DNA of 64,000 nt from NCBI RefSeq assembly GCF_002906165.1, contig NZ_PPCN01000020.1, forward strand, positions 18,897 to 82,896, read 5' to 3'. Under the pieces are notes generated by a model. It saw nothing but the letters and a program-made list of their open reading frames with translations, had not been told where the DNA came from and did not search any database. How positions within the stretch are numbered: position 1 is the first letter of the stretch; the number at the start of each line of letters is the position of its first letter. Origin of the DNA: Roseibium marinum (lineage in GTDB: Bacteria; Pseudomonadota; Alphaproteobacteria; Rhizobiales; Stappiaceae). Below are positions 8,441-16,689 of the stretch, piece by piece. Made by a program: the position numbers and the translations under genes.

Positions 8441-9259
8441 TCAGGTTCCGATCATCGATTGCAGAATGGGATAGCGGGTAATCTCATGGGCGATGTGGGA
8501 GGCCGCTTCCCTCAAGGCCGGCAGGCGTTCGGCAACCAGGCTTTCGGGCGTCACCTTGCCCGTGTATCCGGACGAATTAAGCGCTGCGATCGTCCGTCCT
8601 TCCAGGTCGCGGACAGGAACGGCGATCGCGGTGATGCCGTAGTCGAGCTGGTCGACTGTGGTCGAATAGCCGTTCTCGCGCACCGTCAGGATCTCTTCCC
8701 GCAAGGTGTCCGGATCCTTGATGGTCTTCGACGTCAGATCCGGCGGCCGGACAGTGGCAAGGTAGACGTTGAGGGCCGCATCCGGCAGCCCGGCGAGCAG
8801 CACCCGGCCGAGCGAGGTCGCGCAGGCCGGATAGCGCGCGCCGACCACCGCGGCCGCGCGGCGCGCGCGCTGGATCGAATAATGCGCGATGTAGATGACG
8901 TCCATGCCGTCCAGCGTTCCGACCGACGAGGCGTCGCCGAATTCCTCCACCAGCTCGCGCAGGTTCGGCTGGAGAATGTCGCCGATCCCGGCGGAAAAAT
9001 AGAAGGCCGAACCGAGTGTCATGATCTTGGCGCGCAGATGAAAGCGTTTGTCCTTCTGCCCCACATAGCCGAGCGTCTGAAGGGTGATCAGGCTCCGGCG
9101 CGCGGCCGCCGGCGACAGGCCGACCCGCCGGGCGACTTCGCTCAGCGTCATTTCGGGATGCGCGGAATCAAAGGATTCCAGAATGGCGAGGCCCTTCGCG
9201 AGCGCCTCGACGAATTCCGTGGGCCGTTCCGCATCAGTGTTTATCGTCGTTTGGTACAC
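8441..9259 (-). CDS. IclR family transcriptional regulator (PcaR/PobR-like)
   Basis: A 272-residue regulator with an N-terminal winged HTH (TLSEVARRVGLSPAAARRSLITLQTLGYV, residues ~38-66 region) and a C-terminal IclR effector domain (GARYPACATSLGRVLLAG; DYGITAIAVPVRD). The sequence AAARRSLITLQTLGYV resembles the PcaR/PcaU/PobR group that controls aromatic acid catabolism. Start is GTG with GAGGAA eight bases upstream. It ends the intergenic space shared with the divergent citryl-CoA-lyase operon and sits head-to-tail upstream of the amidohydrolase-LigBA genes, so it may control both. Confidence 0.92.
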   Translation of the reverse strand: MYQTTINTDAERPTEFVEALAKGLAILESFDSAHPEMTLSEVARRVGLSPAAARRSLITLQTLGYVGQKDKRFHLRAKIMTLGSAFYFSAGIGDILQPNLRELVEEFGDASSVGTLDGMDVIYIAHYSIQRARRAAAVVGARYPACATSLGRVLLAGLPDAALNVYLATVRPPDLTSKTIKDPDTLREEILTVRENGYSTTVDQLDYGITAIAVPVRDLEGRTIAALNSSGYTGKVTPESLVAERLPALREAASHIAHEITRYPILQSMIGT

Positions 9260-9474
9260 GTCGATCGTTCCTCATCAGGACAACAGGTTCCGGGAGTGGA
9301 CCGGTGCGGCCGACGCACCGTCTCATTGTCCTTTTAACACCGATCCGCCTGCTTCAAAGCGCGGCCGGATCCTGTTTCCCAGCTTCCGCTGCCTTCAACC
9401 GTGCGACCGTTTCTTTCGTTCCTGAGGTCATTGATTTCTGATTGTTACTTGACGTGTCTGCAATTGGCTAGTAG

Positions 9475-9502
9475 TTTTTTCGCTAACAGCAAATTTTTTC
9501 GC
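9475..9502 (+). promoter_or_regulatory. Direct repeats TTTTTTCGC upstream of the citryl-CoA-lyase-like gene
   Basis: Two copies of TTTTTTCGC start 19 bases apart (9475 and 9494), roughly two helical turns, just before the ribosome-binding site of the gene at 9524. A weak -35-like TTGACG lies at about 9450. The repeats could be half-sites for the divergent IclR regulator, but T-rich leaders arise easily by chance. Confidence 0.3.
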
Positions 9503-9523
9503 ATACCGAAAAAGAGGACTGCA

Positions 9524-10339
9524 ATGCGAATTGGAAAACAAGAGCAGGCCTACACGGCAATCGCGACCTCTGATGCGGACAGCATCACGGTGCGCGGGCT
9601 CGATCTGTGCAACGATCTCATCGGAAAAATAGACTTCACCGACTATTTCTGGCTTCTGGTTCTGGGCGAACGTCCCCAACGCGAGCAGCGCGTCATGATG
9701 GACGCCTGCCTGGTGGCGATCGCCGAACACGGCCTGGTGCCGAGCGTTCAAGCGGCGCGGATGACCCTGGCGGCCGGACCGGAGGCCTGGCAGGGCGCCA
9801 TGTCGGCCGGCCTTTTGGGCATGGGCAGCGTTGTGGCGGGAAGTTCTGAATCCGCCGGCCGTTTTCTCGAAGAAATCCTTCAAAAGGCCGATGCCGATGG
9901 CACGGACGTCGAAACCGCCGTCATCGCCACCCTCAAGGACCTGAAGGCGGCCCGCAAGAAAGTGCCCGGACTGGGGCACCCGCAGCATGCCGCCGGAGAC
10001 CCGCGGGCGAACCGCCTTATGGAGATTGCCGACGAACTTGGCGTCAGCGGCAAGTATATTTCCACCCTCCGACTGCTTGCCGAACATGCGCCCGGCATTA
10101 TCGAGCGGCCGCTTCCGATCAACGTTTCCGGTGCCATTCCCGCGGTCATCCTGGACGCCGGCTGGCCGGTCGACGCCCTCAAGGCCGTACCCCTTCTGGC
10201 GCGCACCGCCGGACTGGCGGCGCACCTCCTGGAGGAATCGCGCCGGTCCATCGGGTTCATCATGTCCCACAAGGCGGATCTCGCGATTTCCTATGACGGC
10301 GAACAGCCAACGGCCGGCTCCGGCAAGACCACGGCGTGA
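9524..10339 (+). CDS. Citrate synthase-family protein, citryl-CoA lyase-like
   Basis: A 271-residue protein with citrate-synthase superfamily features but much shorter than citrate synthase (~430 residues): ITVRGLDLCNDLIG at the start, VPGLGHPQHAAGDPRANRL carrying the conserved catalytic histidine region, and GLAAHLLEE near the end. Such short homologues are annotated as citryl-CoA lyases that cleave a hydroxyacyl-CoA to acetyl-CoA and a keto acid. ATG 9524 has AAAGAGGA five bases upstream. A CoA-transferase gene follows after 10 bases, so the pair could activate and then cleave a citrate- or citramalate-like acid. The actual substrate is not known. Confidence 0.8.
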   Translation: MRIGKQEQAYTAIATSDADSITVRGLDLCNDLIGKIDFTDYFWLLVLGERPQREQRVMMDACLVAIAEHGLVPSVQAARMTLAAGPEAWQGAMSAGLLGMGSVVAGSSESAGRFLEEILQKADADGTDVETAVIATLKDLKAARKKVPGLGHPQHAAGDPRANRLMEIADELGVSGKYISTLRLLAEHAPGIIERPLPINVSGAIPAVILDAGWPVDALKAVPLLARTAGLAAHLLEESRRSIGFIMSHKADLAISYDGEQPTAGSGKTTA

Positions 10340-10349
10340 GGGGGAGTTC

Positions 10350-11495
10350 ATGGTCAAGATCCTGAAGGACGTCCGGGTTATCGAACTCGGCACCTACATC
10401 ACCGGCCCCGCCGCGGGCATGCATCTGGCGGACCTCGGCGCGGATGTTATCAAGGTCGAACGTCCGGGAACCGGAGATCCCTTCCGGGCGTTCAAGGGCG
10501 GTCTCTATTCACCGCATTACCAGACCTATAACCGCAACAAGCGTTCCATCGCCCTCGATACCAAGGATCCGGCGGATCTCGCGGTTCTGCGCGATCTGGT
10601 GGCGAGCGCCGATGTCTTCATCCAGAATTTCCGTCCCGGTGTCGCCGAGAAACTCGGCGTAGGAGAGGACGACCTTCGCAAGGTCAACGAGACACTGATC
10701 TACTGCGCGATATCCGGTTTCGGCACATCCGGTCCCGCGCGCGACCGTCCGGCCTTCGACACGGTCGCCCAGGCGGCCAGCGGGTTTCTGCGCCTCGTCA
10801 CCCCGATCTCCAATCCGCGTGTGATCGGCCCGGCCATCGCGGATGCCATCACCGGCCAGTACGCGGCCATGGGCATCCTGGCGGCCCTTTTCGAAAGAAC
10901 GAAGACAAACAAGGGCCACCGGCTGGACATCTCCATGCTGGAGGCGATGACCCATTTCAATCTGGACAGCTTCACACATTACTATTCGGTCGGCGAAGTG
11001 ATGGGACCGTTGTCGCGTCCGGTCGTCTCGCAGAGCTACACCTTCGAGTGCGGCGACGGCAAATGGATCGCGATCCACATGTCCTCGCCGGCCAAGTTCT
11101 GGGAAGGTTTTCTGAAAGCCACAGGCCAGGAAGCGCTGAATGACGATCCCCGGTTTTCCGAACGTCTCGAGCGGATCAGGCATCAGGACGATCTGATCGA
11201 CATCTTCACGCCCGTTTTCAAGACCGATACGCGCGATGCCTGGTGCGAAAAGCTCCTTGAGGCCGAGGTGCCGCATTCCCCGGCCTACGATTCCAATGAG
11301 GCCCTTGAGGACCCGCAGGCCAGGCACCTCAAGCTGGCGGTGAAAACCCATCATCCGGAAATGGGCGACAGCACGACCGTGCGCGCGCCCTACAGCTTCG
11401 ACGGCGCGCCGGAACTGGATATCGCGCCGCCGCCGACACTCGACCAGCACGGAGCGGAGATCCGCGCCGAGCTGAAACGCCGCAAGGCGGGCTGA
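10350..11495 (+). CDS. CaiB/BaiF family III CoA-transferase
   Basis: A 381-residue type III CoA-transferase. Visible features are VIELGTYITGPAAGMHLADLGADVIKVE at the start, YNRNKRSIALD, NFRPGVAEKLG, and GPARDRPAFDTVAQAASG, where Asp after RPAFD occupies the usual nucleophile position. These enzymes move CoA between acids through a covalent aspartyl-CoA intermediate. ATG 10350 follows GAGGGGGAG. It sits between the citryl-CoA-lyase-like gene and the TRAP operon, which suggests activation of the imported or ring-derived acid to its CoA thioester. Substrate unknown. Confidence 0.92.
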   Translation: MVKILKDVRVIELGTYITGPAAGMHLADLGADVIKVERPGTGDPFRAFKGGLYSPHYQTYNRNKRSIALDTKDPADLAVLRDLVASADVFIQNFRPGVAEKLGVGEDDLRKVNETLIYCAISGFGTSGPARDRPAFDTVAQAASGFLRLVTPISNPRVIGPAIADAITGQYAAMGILAALFERTKTNKGHRLDISMLEAMTHFNLDSFTHYYSVGEVMGPLSRPVVSQSYTFECGDGKWIAIHMSSPAKFWEGFLKATGQEALNDDPRFSERLERIRHQDDLIDIFTPVFKTDTRDAWCEKLLEAEVPHSPAYDSNEALEDPQARHLKLAVKTHHPEMGDSTTVRAPYSFDGAPELDIAPPPTLDQHGAEIRAELKRRKAG

Positions 11496-11533
11496 GCGGA
11501 AAGCGGACGGCAAAAAGACAAGGGAGGGAATTC

Positions 11534-11938
11534 GTGGACGCACAAGACAACCCGACGGCCGTACCGGCCGATGCGGTCCGGGAAGCCAGCAAGGCGATGC
11601 TGCAAAAGCAGCTCTACGCGATCTTCACCAAACCGGTAAACGGTCTCGGGCCGGTTTTCGCCTGCATCGAGGATCACCTGAAATTCCAGGTCGCGCTTGA
11701 AAAGGACGGGATCCTTTACGCGGCCGGACCCATGTGGACGGACGACGAGGAAAGCTGGGAAGGCGAAGGTCTTGTCGTGGTCAGGGCGGCTTCCCGCGAG
11801 GCCGCCATCGCCATCGCCGAACGCGACCCGATGCACAAGAGCGGTGCCCGCTCGTTTTCCGTCCGGCCCTGGATGATCAACGAAGGCAGCGCAACGATCC
11901 GGCTCGATTTTTCCAGCCAGACTTTTGAAATCACCTGA
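11534..11938 (+). CDS. YciI-like domain protein
   Basis: A 134-residue small protein of the YciI (dimeric alpha/beta-barrel) type: LEKDGILYAAGPM and AIAIAERDPMHKSG match the family's GxLxxAGP and DPF-like segments. The histidine in EDHLKF could be the conserved catalytic His of a His-Asp dyad. In aromatic pathways members act on lactones or chlorinated acids, so it may be a muconolactone-isomerase-like accessory enzyme here. Start is GTG with GGGAGGG upstream. The exact reaction cannot be given. Confidence 0.7.
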   Translation: MDAQDNPTAVPADAVREASKAMLQKQLYAIFTKPVNGLGPVFACIEDHLKFQVALEKDGILYAAGPMWTDDEESWEGEGLVVVRAASREAAIAIAERDPMHKSGARSFSVRPWMINEGSATIRLDFSSQTFEIT

Positions 11939-11957
11939 ACACGTAAGGGAGGAATGC

Positions 11958-13040
11958 ATGAAAGCTCTATCCGGACTACTGACGGCCGCCGTCCTGTTGA
12001 CTGCCCCGGCGCCGCTCATGGCGCAGGAAACAATCAACCTCACGGTGGCCTCGAGCCATCCGACCGTCATTCCCTGGGTCGGCATGATCAAGACCCATTT
12101 CATGGCGCGCACGGATGAGGTTCTGGCCGCGACCGACAACTACAAGATCGAGTGGAACGAGGCCTTCGGCGGTCAGCTCTACAAGGCAAACGCGACACTG
12201 ACCTCGGTCGAGGAAGGTATCACCGACATCGGCTGGGTGTTTTCCTTCCTGGAAGCCGCGAAACTGCCCCTGAGCCAGGGCTCGAGCTACGCGCCTTTCT
12301 CCACCAACAACCCGGCAGCCCAGCTCTCTGTCATGCAAGAGCTGTTCGTGACCAACGAGGCTTTCCTGAACGAATGGGAAAGCCACAACCTGAAGGTTCT
12401 CGGGCTCACGGGAACAGACTCCTATGATGTCTATACCAAGGAGCCGCTGGAAGGTTTCGCCGCGATTGACGGCATGAAGCTGTCGGCCCCCGGTGTCCTC
12501 GGCAACTGGCTGCGCGGTACCGGCGCCAACGCTGTCGATGGAGCGCTCACCACCTTTTATACCGACGTTCAGACCGGGGTCTCCGACGGCGTCATGTCGC
12601 TGGCGCTTGGCGTCCTGCCGTCGAAGCTCTACGAAGTCGCTCCCTATATCACCCGGGTCGACCTGGGCGTTGCCTTCTCCGGTGCGGTGGCGATCAACCG
12701 CGACACGTGGGACAGCCTTCCCGGGGAGGTGCAGAACGCCATGATCGAGGCGGGCAAATATTACACCAAGTCCCATGGGGAAGATCTCCTGCTGCGCCAT
12801 GAAGCCGCGCTTGAAAAGATGCTCGAAATCGGCGCCAGCCAGAATCCGCCGGTAACACTCACACCGATGGAGCAGTCCGACCGCGAGGCCTGGGTGAACG
12901 CCATGCCGAACATTGCCAAGGAATGGGCCGACTCCCTTGAGGAAAAGGGCATTCCCGCGACAGAATACATGAAAGCCTACATGGACGGTCTGCGTAAGAG
13001 GGGCGAGACCCCGGTGCGCAACTGGGACGAAGACCTCTAA
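11958..13040 (+). CDS. dctP: TRAP transporter substrate-binding protein (DctP)
   Basis: A 360-residue periplasmic solute receptor. Residues 1-23 form a clear Sec signal peptide (hydrophobic LLTAAVLLTAPAPLMAQ, cleavage near AQ|E). The mature part shows YKIEWNEAFGGQLYKANATLTSVEEG, the region that carries substrate-carboxylate binding in TRAP receptors, and TDVQTGVSDGVM. ATG 11958 is preceded by AGGGAGG. It is followed by the DctQ and DctM subunits and belongs to the same operon as the CoA-transferase, so the ligand is probably the carboxylic acid that this operon degrades. Confidence 0.93.
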   Translation: MKALSGLLTAAVLLTAPAPLMAQETINLTVASSHPTVIPWVGMIKTHFMARTDEVLAATDNYKIEWNEAFGGQLYKANATLTSVEEGITDIGWVFSFLEAAKLPLSQGSSYAPFSTNNPAAQLSVMQELFVTNEAFLNEWESHNLKVLGLTGTDSYDVYTKEPLEGFAAIDGMKLSAPGVLGNWLRGTGANAVDGALTTFYTDVQTGVSDGVMSLALGVLPSKLYEVAPYITRVDLGVAFSGAVAINRDTWDSLPGEVQNAMIEAGKYYTKSHGEDLLLRHEAALEKMLEIGASQNPPVTLTPMEQSDREAWVNAMPNIAKEWADSLEEKGIPATEYMKAYMDGLRKRGETPVRNWDEDL

Positions 13041-13057
13041 TCCGGCGAGCCGACCTG

Positions 13058-13624
13058 GTGACCACTGAAAGCAAAAAGACAGACGCCCCGGGACTGGGGC
13101 GTCTCCTTGAACCGGCCGGGAAATTCTGGGCCTTGCTGGTTGACGGCCTGGCCGCGGCCGGTTCGCTCCTGATCCTGGTTCTCATGATGATCATTTGCGC
13201 GGACATACTGGCCCGCAACGCGGTCGGGGCATCGCTGCCGCTGGTCTCCGAACTCGGGGCACTGCTGCTCGTCATGATCGTTGCCCTGCAGCTCGCGACA
13301 ACCGTCAGGACCGGCCGTCTGGCTCGCACGGACATTTTCTACTCGGGGTTCCGGAGATCCTTTCCCCGCGCGGGAGCCCTGCTCTCCGGTCTTTTCAATC
13401 TGACCGGCACCGCCGTCATCGGCGGCATCGCCTGGTCCAGCATCCGCATCCTGGAAAAAGACTGGATATCGGGTGAATACATCGGCGTGACCGGCATCGC
13501 GACCTTTCCGACCTGGCCGTTCCGCATGCTGATCCTGCTGGGCATGACAATCGCGGCTATTCAGTTTTTCATTCTCGCGATCCGCGATTTCGGCCTCGCT
13601 TTCAGTACAAAGGACAGGACATGA
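13058..13624 (+). CDS. dctQ: TRAP transporter small permease (DctQ)
   Basis: A 188-residue membrane protein with four predicted hydrophobic segments (about residues 30-52, 66-84, 104-126 and 148-170), the DctQ topology. LVSELGALLLVMIVALQLATTVRTGRLAR is the usual second-to-third segment region. It joins the binding protein and large permease into the transporter. Start is GTG. The gene overlaps dctM by four bases (ATGA). Confidence 0.9.
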   Translation: MTTESKKTDAPGLGRLLEPAGKFWALLVDGLAAAGSLLILVLMMIICADILARNAVGASLPLVSELGALLLVMIVALQLATTVRTGRLARTDIFYSGFRRSFPRAGALLSGLFNLTGTAVIGGIAWSSIRILEKDWISGEYIGVTGIATFPTWPFRMLILLGMTIAAIQFFILAIRDFGLAFSTKDRT

Positions 13625-14934
13625 GTCCGGTTGAAATCGGCAGCCTCGCGATCGTTGCCTTACTGGTTCTGATCTATCTCGGCATGCCTATCGGCATCGG
13701 CATGCTGGCGGTGTCCTTCGCCGGCGTAGCCGCGATCCGGGGCGATACCGTTTCGCTGCGCATGCTCGGCGCGGTCGCCAACGACTCGCTCAGGGAATAT
13801 CTCTTCGCCGTGGTGCCGCTCTTCGTGCTGATGGGATTGCTGGTCACCATATCGCGCGTCGGCAAGGACACCTTCGACGTCTTTCAGCAGCTCCTGCAAA
13901 GGGTGTCCGCCGGGCTCGGCATCGCGACCGTTTTCGCCAATGCGGTTTTCGCCTCGATCACCGGTATTTCCATCGCCTCGGCGACGGTTTTCAGCCGCGT
14001 CGCCGTGCCGGAGATGGAGCGTCACGGCTATACCAAGAAATTCGCCACCGGCGTCGTGGCCGGGTCCTCGGTGCTCGGCATGCTGATCCCGCCCTCGCTG
14101 CTGATGATCATCTACGCGGTTCTGGCGGAAGAATCCGTCGGGCGCATGTTCCTCGCAGGCGTCGGGCCGGGCCTTCTCCTGGCCTTCACCTTCTCCGCCG
14201 TCATTCTGCTCCTGGCACGCTACAAGCGCGATTTCGTCTTCGAAGTTTCAGAAGACACCTCGGACTACGCGCATTTCTCCACGCCGGAGCTGCTCTGGAA
14301 AGCAGTCCCGATCGTCTCGCTGATGCTCGTCGTCCTCGGCGGCCTTTACGGCGGCTTCCTCAATCCGACCGAGGCGGGTGCGGCCGGCGCGCTCGGGGCG
14401 CTGGTCATCGCGCTTCTTCGCCGGTCTCTCGGGCTCAGGGAATTCTGGAACCTTCTGATCGAAGCGGGACAGATAACCGTCTCGGTCCTGTTCCTCATTC
14501 TGGCGGCAACTTTCTTCAGCCGCATGCTGGCGCTTTCCGGCGTGCCCCGGACGCTTGCGGAAATCATCCTGTCCGGATCGTTCGGCCCTTATGGCTTCCT
14601 CCTCTTCTATTTGCTGCTGATCATCCTGCTGGGCTGCCTGATCGATTCCATCTCCATCATGCTGATCCTCCTCCCGATTGCCCTGCCGGTCGCCGAGGCC
14701 GCCGGTTTCGATCTGATCTGGTTCGGCGTGCTGACGGTCGTCTGCGTCGAAATCGGACTTCTGACACCGCCCTTCGGGCTCTCCGTCTACATCATCAAGT
14801 CGGCAATCAACGACCCGACGTTGAAGGTCGCCGAGATTTTTCGCGGGGCCCTCCCCTTTGTCGCGGCGATGCTTTTGTCGGTGGCCCTGATCGTGGCCTT
14901 CCCGCCGATCGCAACCTGGCTGGCCCGTCTCTAG
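13621..14934 (+). CDS. dctM: TRAP transporter large permease (DctM)
   Basis: A 437-residue protein of ~12 hydrophobic segments. The diagnostic segments are GVVAGSSVLGMLIPPSLLMIIYAVLAEESVGRMF and GGFLNPTEAGAAGALGALVI, with LDSISIMLILLPIALPVA-like LIDSISIMLILLP and EIGLLTPPFGLSVY toward the C-terminus. It forms the ion-coupled channel. This is the last transporter gene of the CoA-transferase operon; the FMN reductase follows 21 bases after the stop. Confidence 0.95.
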   Translation: MSPVEIGSLAIVALLVLIYLGMPIGIGMLAVSFAGVAAIRGDTVSLRMLGAVANDSLREYLFAVVPLFVLMGLLVTISRVGKDTFDVFQQLLQRVSAGLGIATVFANAVFASITGISIASATVFSRVAVPEMERHGYTKKFATGVVAGSSVLGMLIPPSLLMIIYAVLAEESVGRMFLAGVGPGLLLAFTFSAVILLLARYKRDFVFEVSEDTSDYAHFSTPELLWKAVPIVSLMLVVLGGLYGGFLNPTEAGAAGALGALVIALLRRSLGLREFWNLLIEAGQITVSVLFLILAATFFSRMLALSGVPRTLAEIILSGSFGPYGFLLFYLLLIILLGCLIDSISIMLILLPIALPVAEAAGFDLIWFGVLTVVCVEIGLLTPPFGLSVYIIKSAINDPTLKVAEIFRGALPFVAAMLLSVALIVAFPPIATWLARL

Positions 14935-14955
14935 CTTCTGCTTTGGAAAGAAAAA

Positions 14956-15486
14956 ATGACAACACTGCTCTTTATTCCCGGCAGCCTGCGGGCAGCCTCC
15001 GCCTCACGCGCAACCGTCCGCGCCCTCGTCAAGCAGGTTCCGGAGGGCATCACCTGCGAGGTGGCCGATCCCGGGCGGCTGCCGCATTACAACGCGGACA
15101 TCAAGGATGATCCCGAGGTTACCCGGTTCATCGATCAGGTCTCCGCGGCGGACGGGGTCGTTCTGGTGACACCGGAATATAATTTCAGTGTCCCGGGCGT
15201 TCTGAAGAACGCCATCGACTGGGCTTCGCGTCCGGCCTATGCGTCCGTCTTCAAGGACAAGCCATGTTTCGTCATGTCCGTCTCGGGCGGCGCTCTTGGC
15301 GGCGTCAGAGCCCAGGCTCATCTGAAATACATTCTCAATGGCATGCTGGCGAAGATCCATACCTGCCAGGAAATCGTCGTTCCCTCGGCGAATGATAAAG
15401 TCAGCGACGGCCATTTGACCGATGAAACCATCCTCGAGTTCGCCGGAAAACATCTCGGCGATTTCATCGCATCCCTCGATAGCTGA
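14956..15486 (+). CDS. NAD(P)H-dependent FMN reductase
   Basis: A 176-residue flavodoxin-fold reductase. The phosphate-binding start IPGSLRAASASRA and PEYNFSVPGVLKNAIDWASRP are the two hallmark motifs of the NADPH-dependent FMN reductase/azoreductase (SsuE/WrbA-like) group; SGGALGG is the third flavin contact. It is 21 bases after dctM with AAAGAAAAA rather than a strong ribosome site. It could supply reduced flavin to an oxygenase, but no flavin oxygenase is in the operon, so its role here is open. Confidence 0.9.
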   Translation: MTTLLFIPGSLRAASASRATVRALVKQVPEGITCEVADPGRLPHYNADIKDDPEVTRFIDQVSAADGVVLVTPEYNFSVPGVLKNAIDWASRPAYASVFKDKPCFVMSVSGGALGGVRAQAHLKYILNGMLAKIHTCQEIVVPSANDKVSDGHLTDETILEFAGKHLGDFIASLDS

Positions 15487-15649
15487 CCATATTCAACGGC
15501 TCAAGGATGAGGTCATGATTGGCATCGCCGGATGCCGATGCGTTCGGCTTTTCCGTTCGTCTACGGCGGGCGCAATCTCTCCGGACCGGGGAGGTAATAG
15601 CGGGGCTGGACCTCACATGAACAGCGAGAGCGCCCGGTAGCAACGGGCG

Positions 15650-16516
15650 TTACTCGACAAATCTGTAGCGGGACCGTGCCGTCCGTTTCAGCCGGTAGCT
15701 GGACGGGCTGGCGCCGATATACTGCTTGAACATGCGGCTGAAGAAGTAGGGATCCGAATATCCGAGCTCCGCGGCGGTTTCCTTGACCGTCTGCCCGAGT
15801 CCCAGCCGGTGCACCGCGTATTCCATCCGTTTGAACTCCAGATATTTCTGCGGCGTCATGCCGATCCTCTCGCGAAACGCCCGGCGGAAATAGTCCCGGT
15901 TGTAGGGGACCATCTCCATTGCCTTTTCCAGACCCTCCTCCATCAGCGGTTCGGCGGCGAGCCTTGAGGCGAGCAGCATGATCTGCAGCGACAACTGGCC
16001 CTGATTGGCGAGCAGATCTCCCTCCTCCCGCCAGCCGAGGAATGCATCGTCAAGGAAAGCGAGAAGCAGGACCATGAACTGGTGGTGCTGCACGAGCGTC
16101 GGACTGGTGGTCGCCGCCATGGTCCGGTAGTGATCGATGAGGGGTTGGAGAACCGGCCAGTTGCGCAGTTTCACTTTCCGTTGCAACCGCATCTGGTCCA
16201 TCAGGTCGGCGCGGCCGAAAAGGTCGAGGGTGAAGTGCTGGGCAACACCGGTATAGTCGCCGCCGCCGCCGTGAACGCCGCGAAATCGTTCCCGCCCCCG
16301 GATCAGCATGGCCTCGCCTTCCGAAAGGGTGAAACCTTCCTCCCCCACCCGGTACCGGGCCTTTCCCGAAAGACAGAATACAAGATCGTGGACAGGATTG
16401 ATCTTGTTGATCCGCCAGGTCTGCGCGTGCTTCATCCGGATTGGCGTGCGGGCGAGACGGAGCGAAAGCGCCTGAACCGGAATACGGGTGAGCGGACTAT
16501 GTTCGTTTTTCTCCAT
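15650..16516 (-). CDS. AraC family transcriptional regulator
   Basis: A 288-residue AraC/XylS regulator. The C-terminal ~100 residues hold two HTH units: one around AMEMVPYNRDYFRRAFRERIGMTPQKYL and one in LGLGQTVKETAAELGYSDPYFFSRMFKQ. The N-terminal ~150 residues have a cupin-like ligand domain (FCLSGKARYRVGEEGFTLSEGEAMLI). It is divergent from the galacturonide operon that begins with the GH4 gene, so it is the likely activator responding to a galacturonide. A GC-rich hairpin at 15631-15649 just beyond its stop may help end transcription. Confidence 0.92.
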   Translation of the reverse strand: MEKNEHSPLTRIPVQALSLRLARTPIRMKHAQTWRINKINPVHDLVFCLSGKARYRVGEEGFTLSEGEAMLIRGRERFRGVHGGGGDYTGVAQHFTLDLFGRADLMDQMRLQRKVKLRNWPVLQPLIDHYRTMAATTSPTLVQHHQFMVLLLAFLDDAFLGWREEGDLLANQGQLSLQIMLLASRLAAEPLMEEGLEKAMEMVPYNRDYFRRAFRERIGMTPQKYLEFKRMEYAVHRLGLGQTVKETAAELGYSDPYFFSRMFKQYIGASPSSYRLKRTARSRYRFVE

Positions 16517-16620
16517 GTTTTTGTTTATTTGCCTTCATTTGAATTCGCCGGACCGGTCGATAAAATCAGAAAAGTGAGAGAAGCGACACTCATAATGACC
16601 GCTCTCCATGGGAGGAAACA
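16517..16620. promoter_or_regulatory. Divergent promoter region between araC-type gene and galacturonide operon
   Basis: About 100 bases, AT-rich next to the regulator (TTTTTGTTTATTTGCC) and then CGCCGGACCGGTCG, which holds a short CCGG-A-CCGG palindrome. It must hold both promoters. At its right edge GGGAGGA (16610-16616) is a strong ribosome-binding site placed for the GTG at 16621. No firm -10/-35 pair is recognised. Confidence 0.5.
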
Positions 16621-16689
16621 GTGCCAGACCCGTATCGGGACGGAAATGTCCAGTCGCATATCGGCAGGCGCTTTTTGCAGAAGACATGA
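16621..16689 (+). CDS. Candidate 22-codon leader peptide overlapping the GH4 start
   Basis: GTG at 16621 follows GGAGGA with good spacing. The frame runs 22 codons (VPDPYRDGNVQSHIGRRFLQ, then Lys-Thr) and ends in TGA, which overlaps the GH4 ATG as ATGA at 16686. The GH4 ATG itself has only a poor ribosome site, so ribosomes finishing the leader could restart on it. No homology is recognised. Alternatives: the GH4 protein starts further upstream at ATG 16608 in its own frame, or the short frame is chance. Confidence 0.45.
   Translation: MPDPYRDGNVQSHIGRRFLQKT

Noticed and set aside
5524..9337. Several long plus-strand open frames opposite the LigAB, amidohydrolase and IclR genes
   Set aside because: They mirror the minus-strand genes, lack ribosome sites, and translate to Arg/Gln/His-rich strings without motifs.
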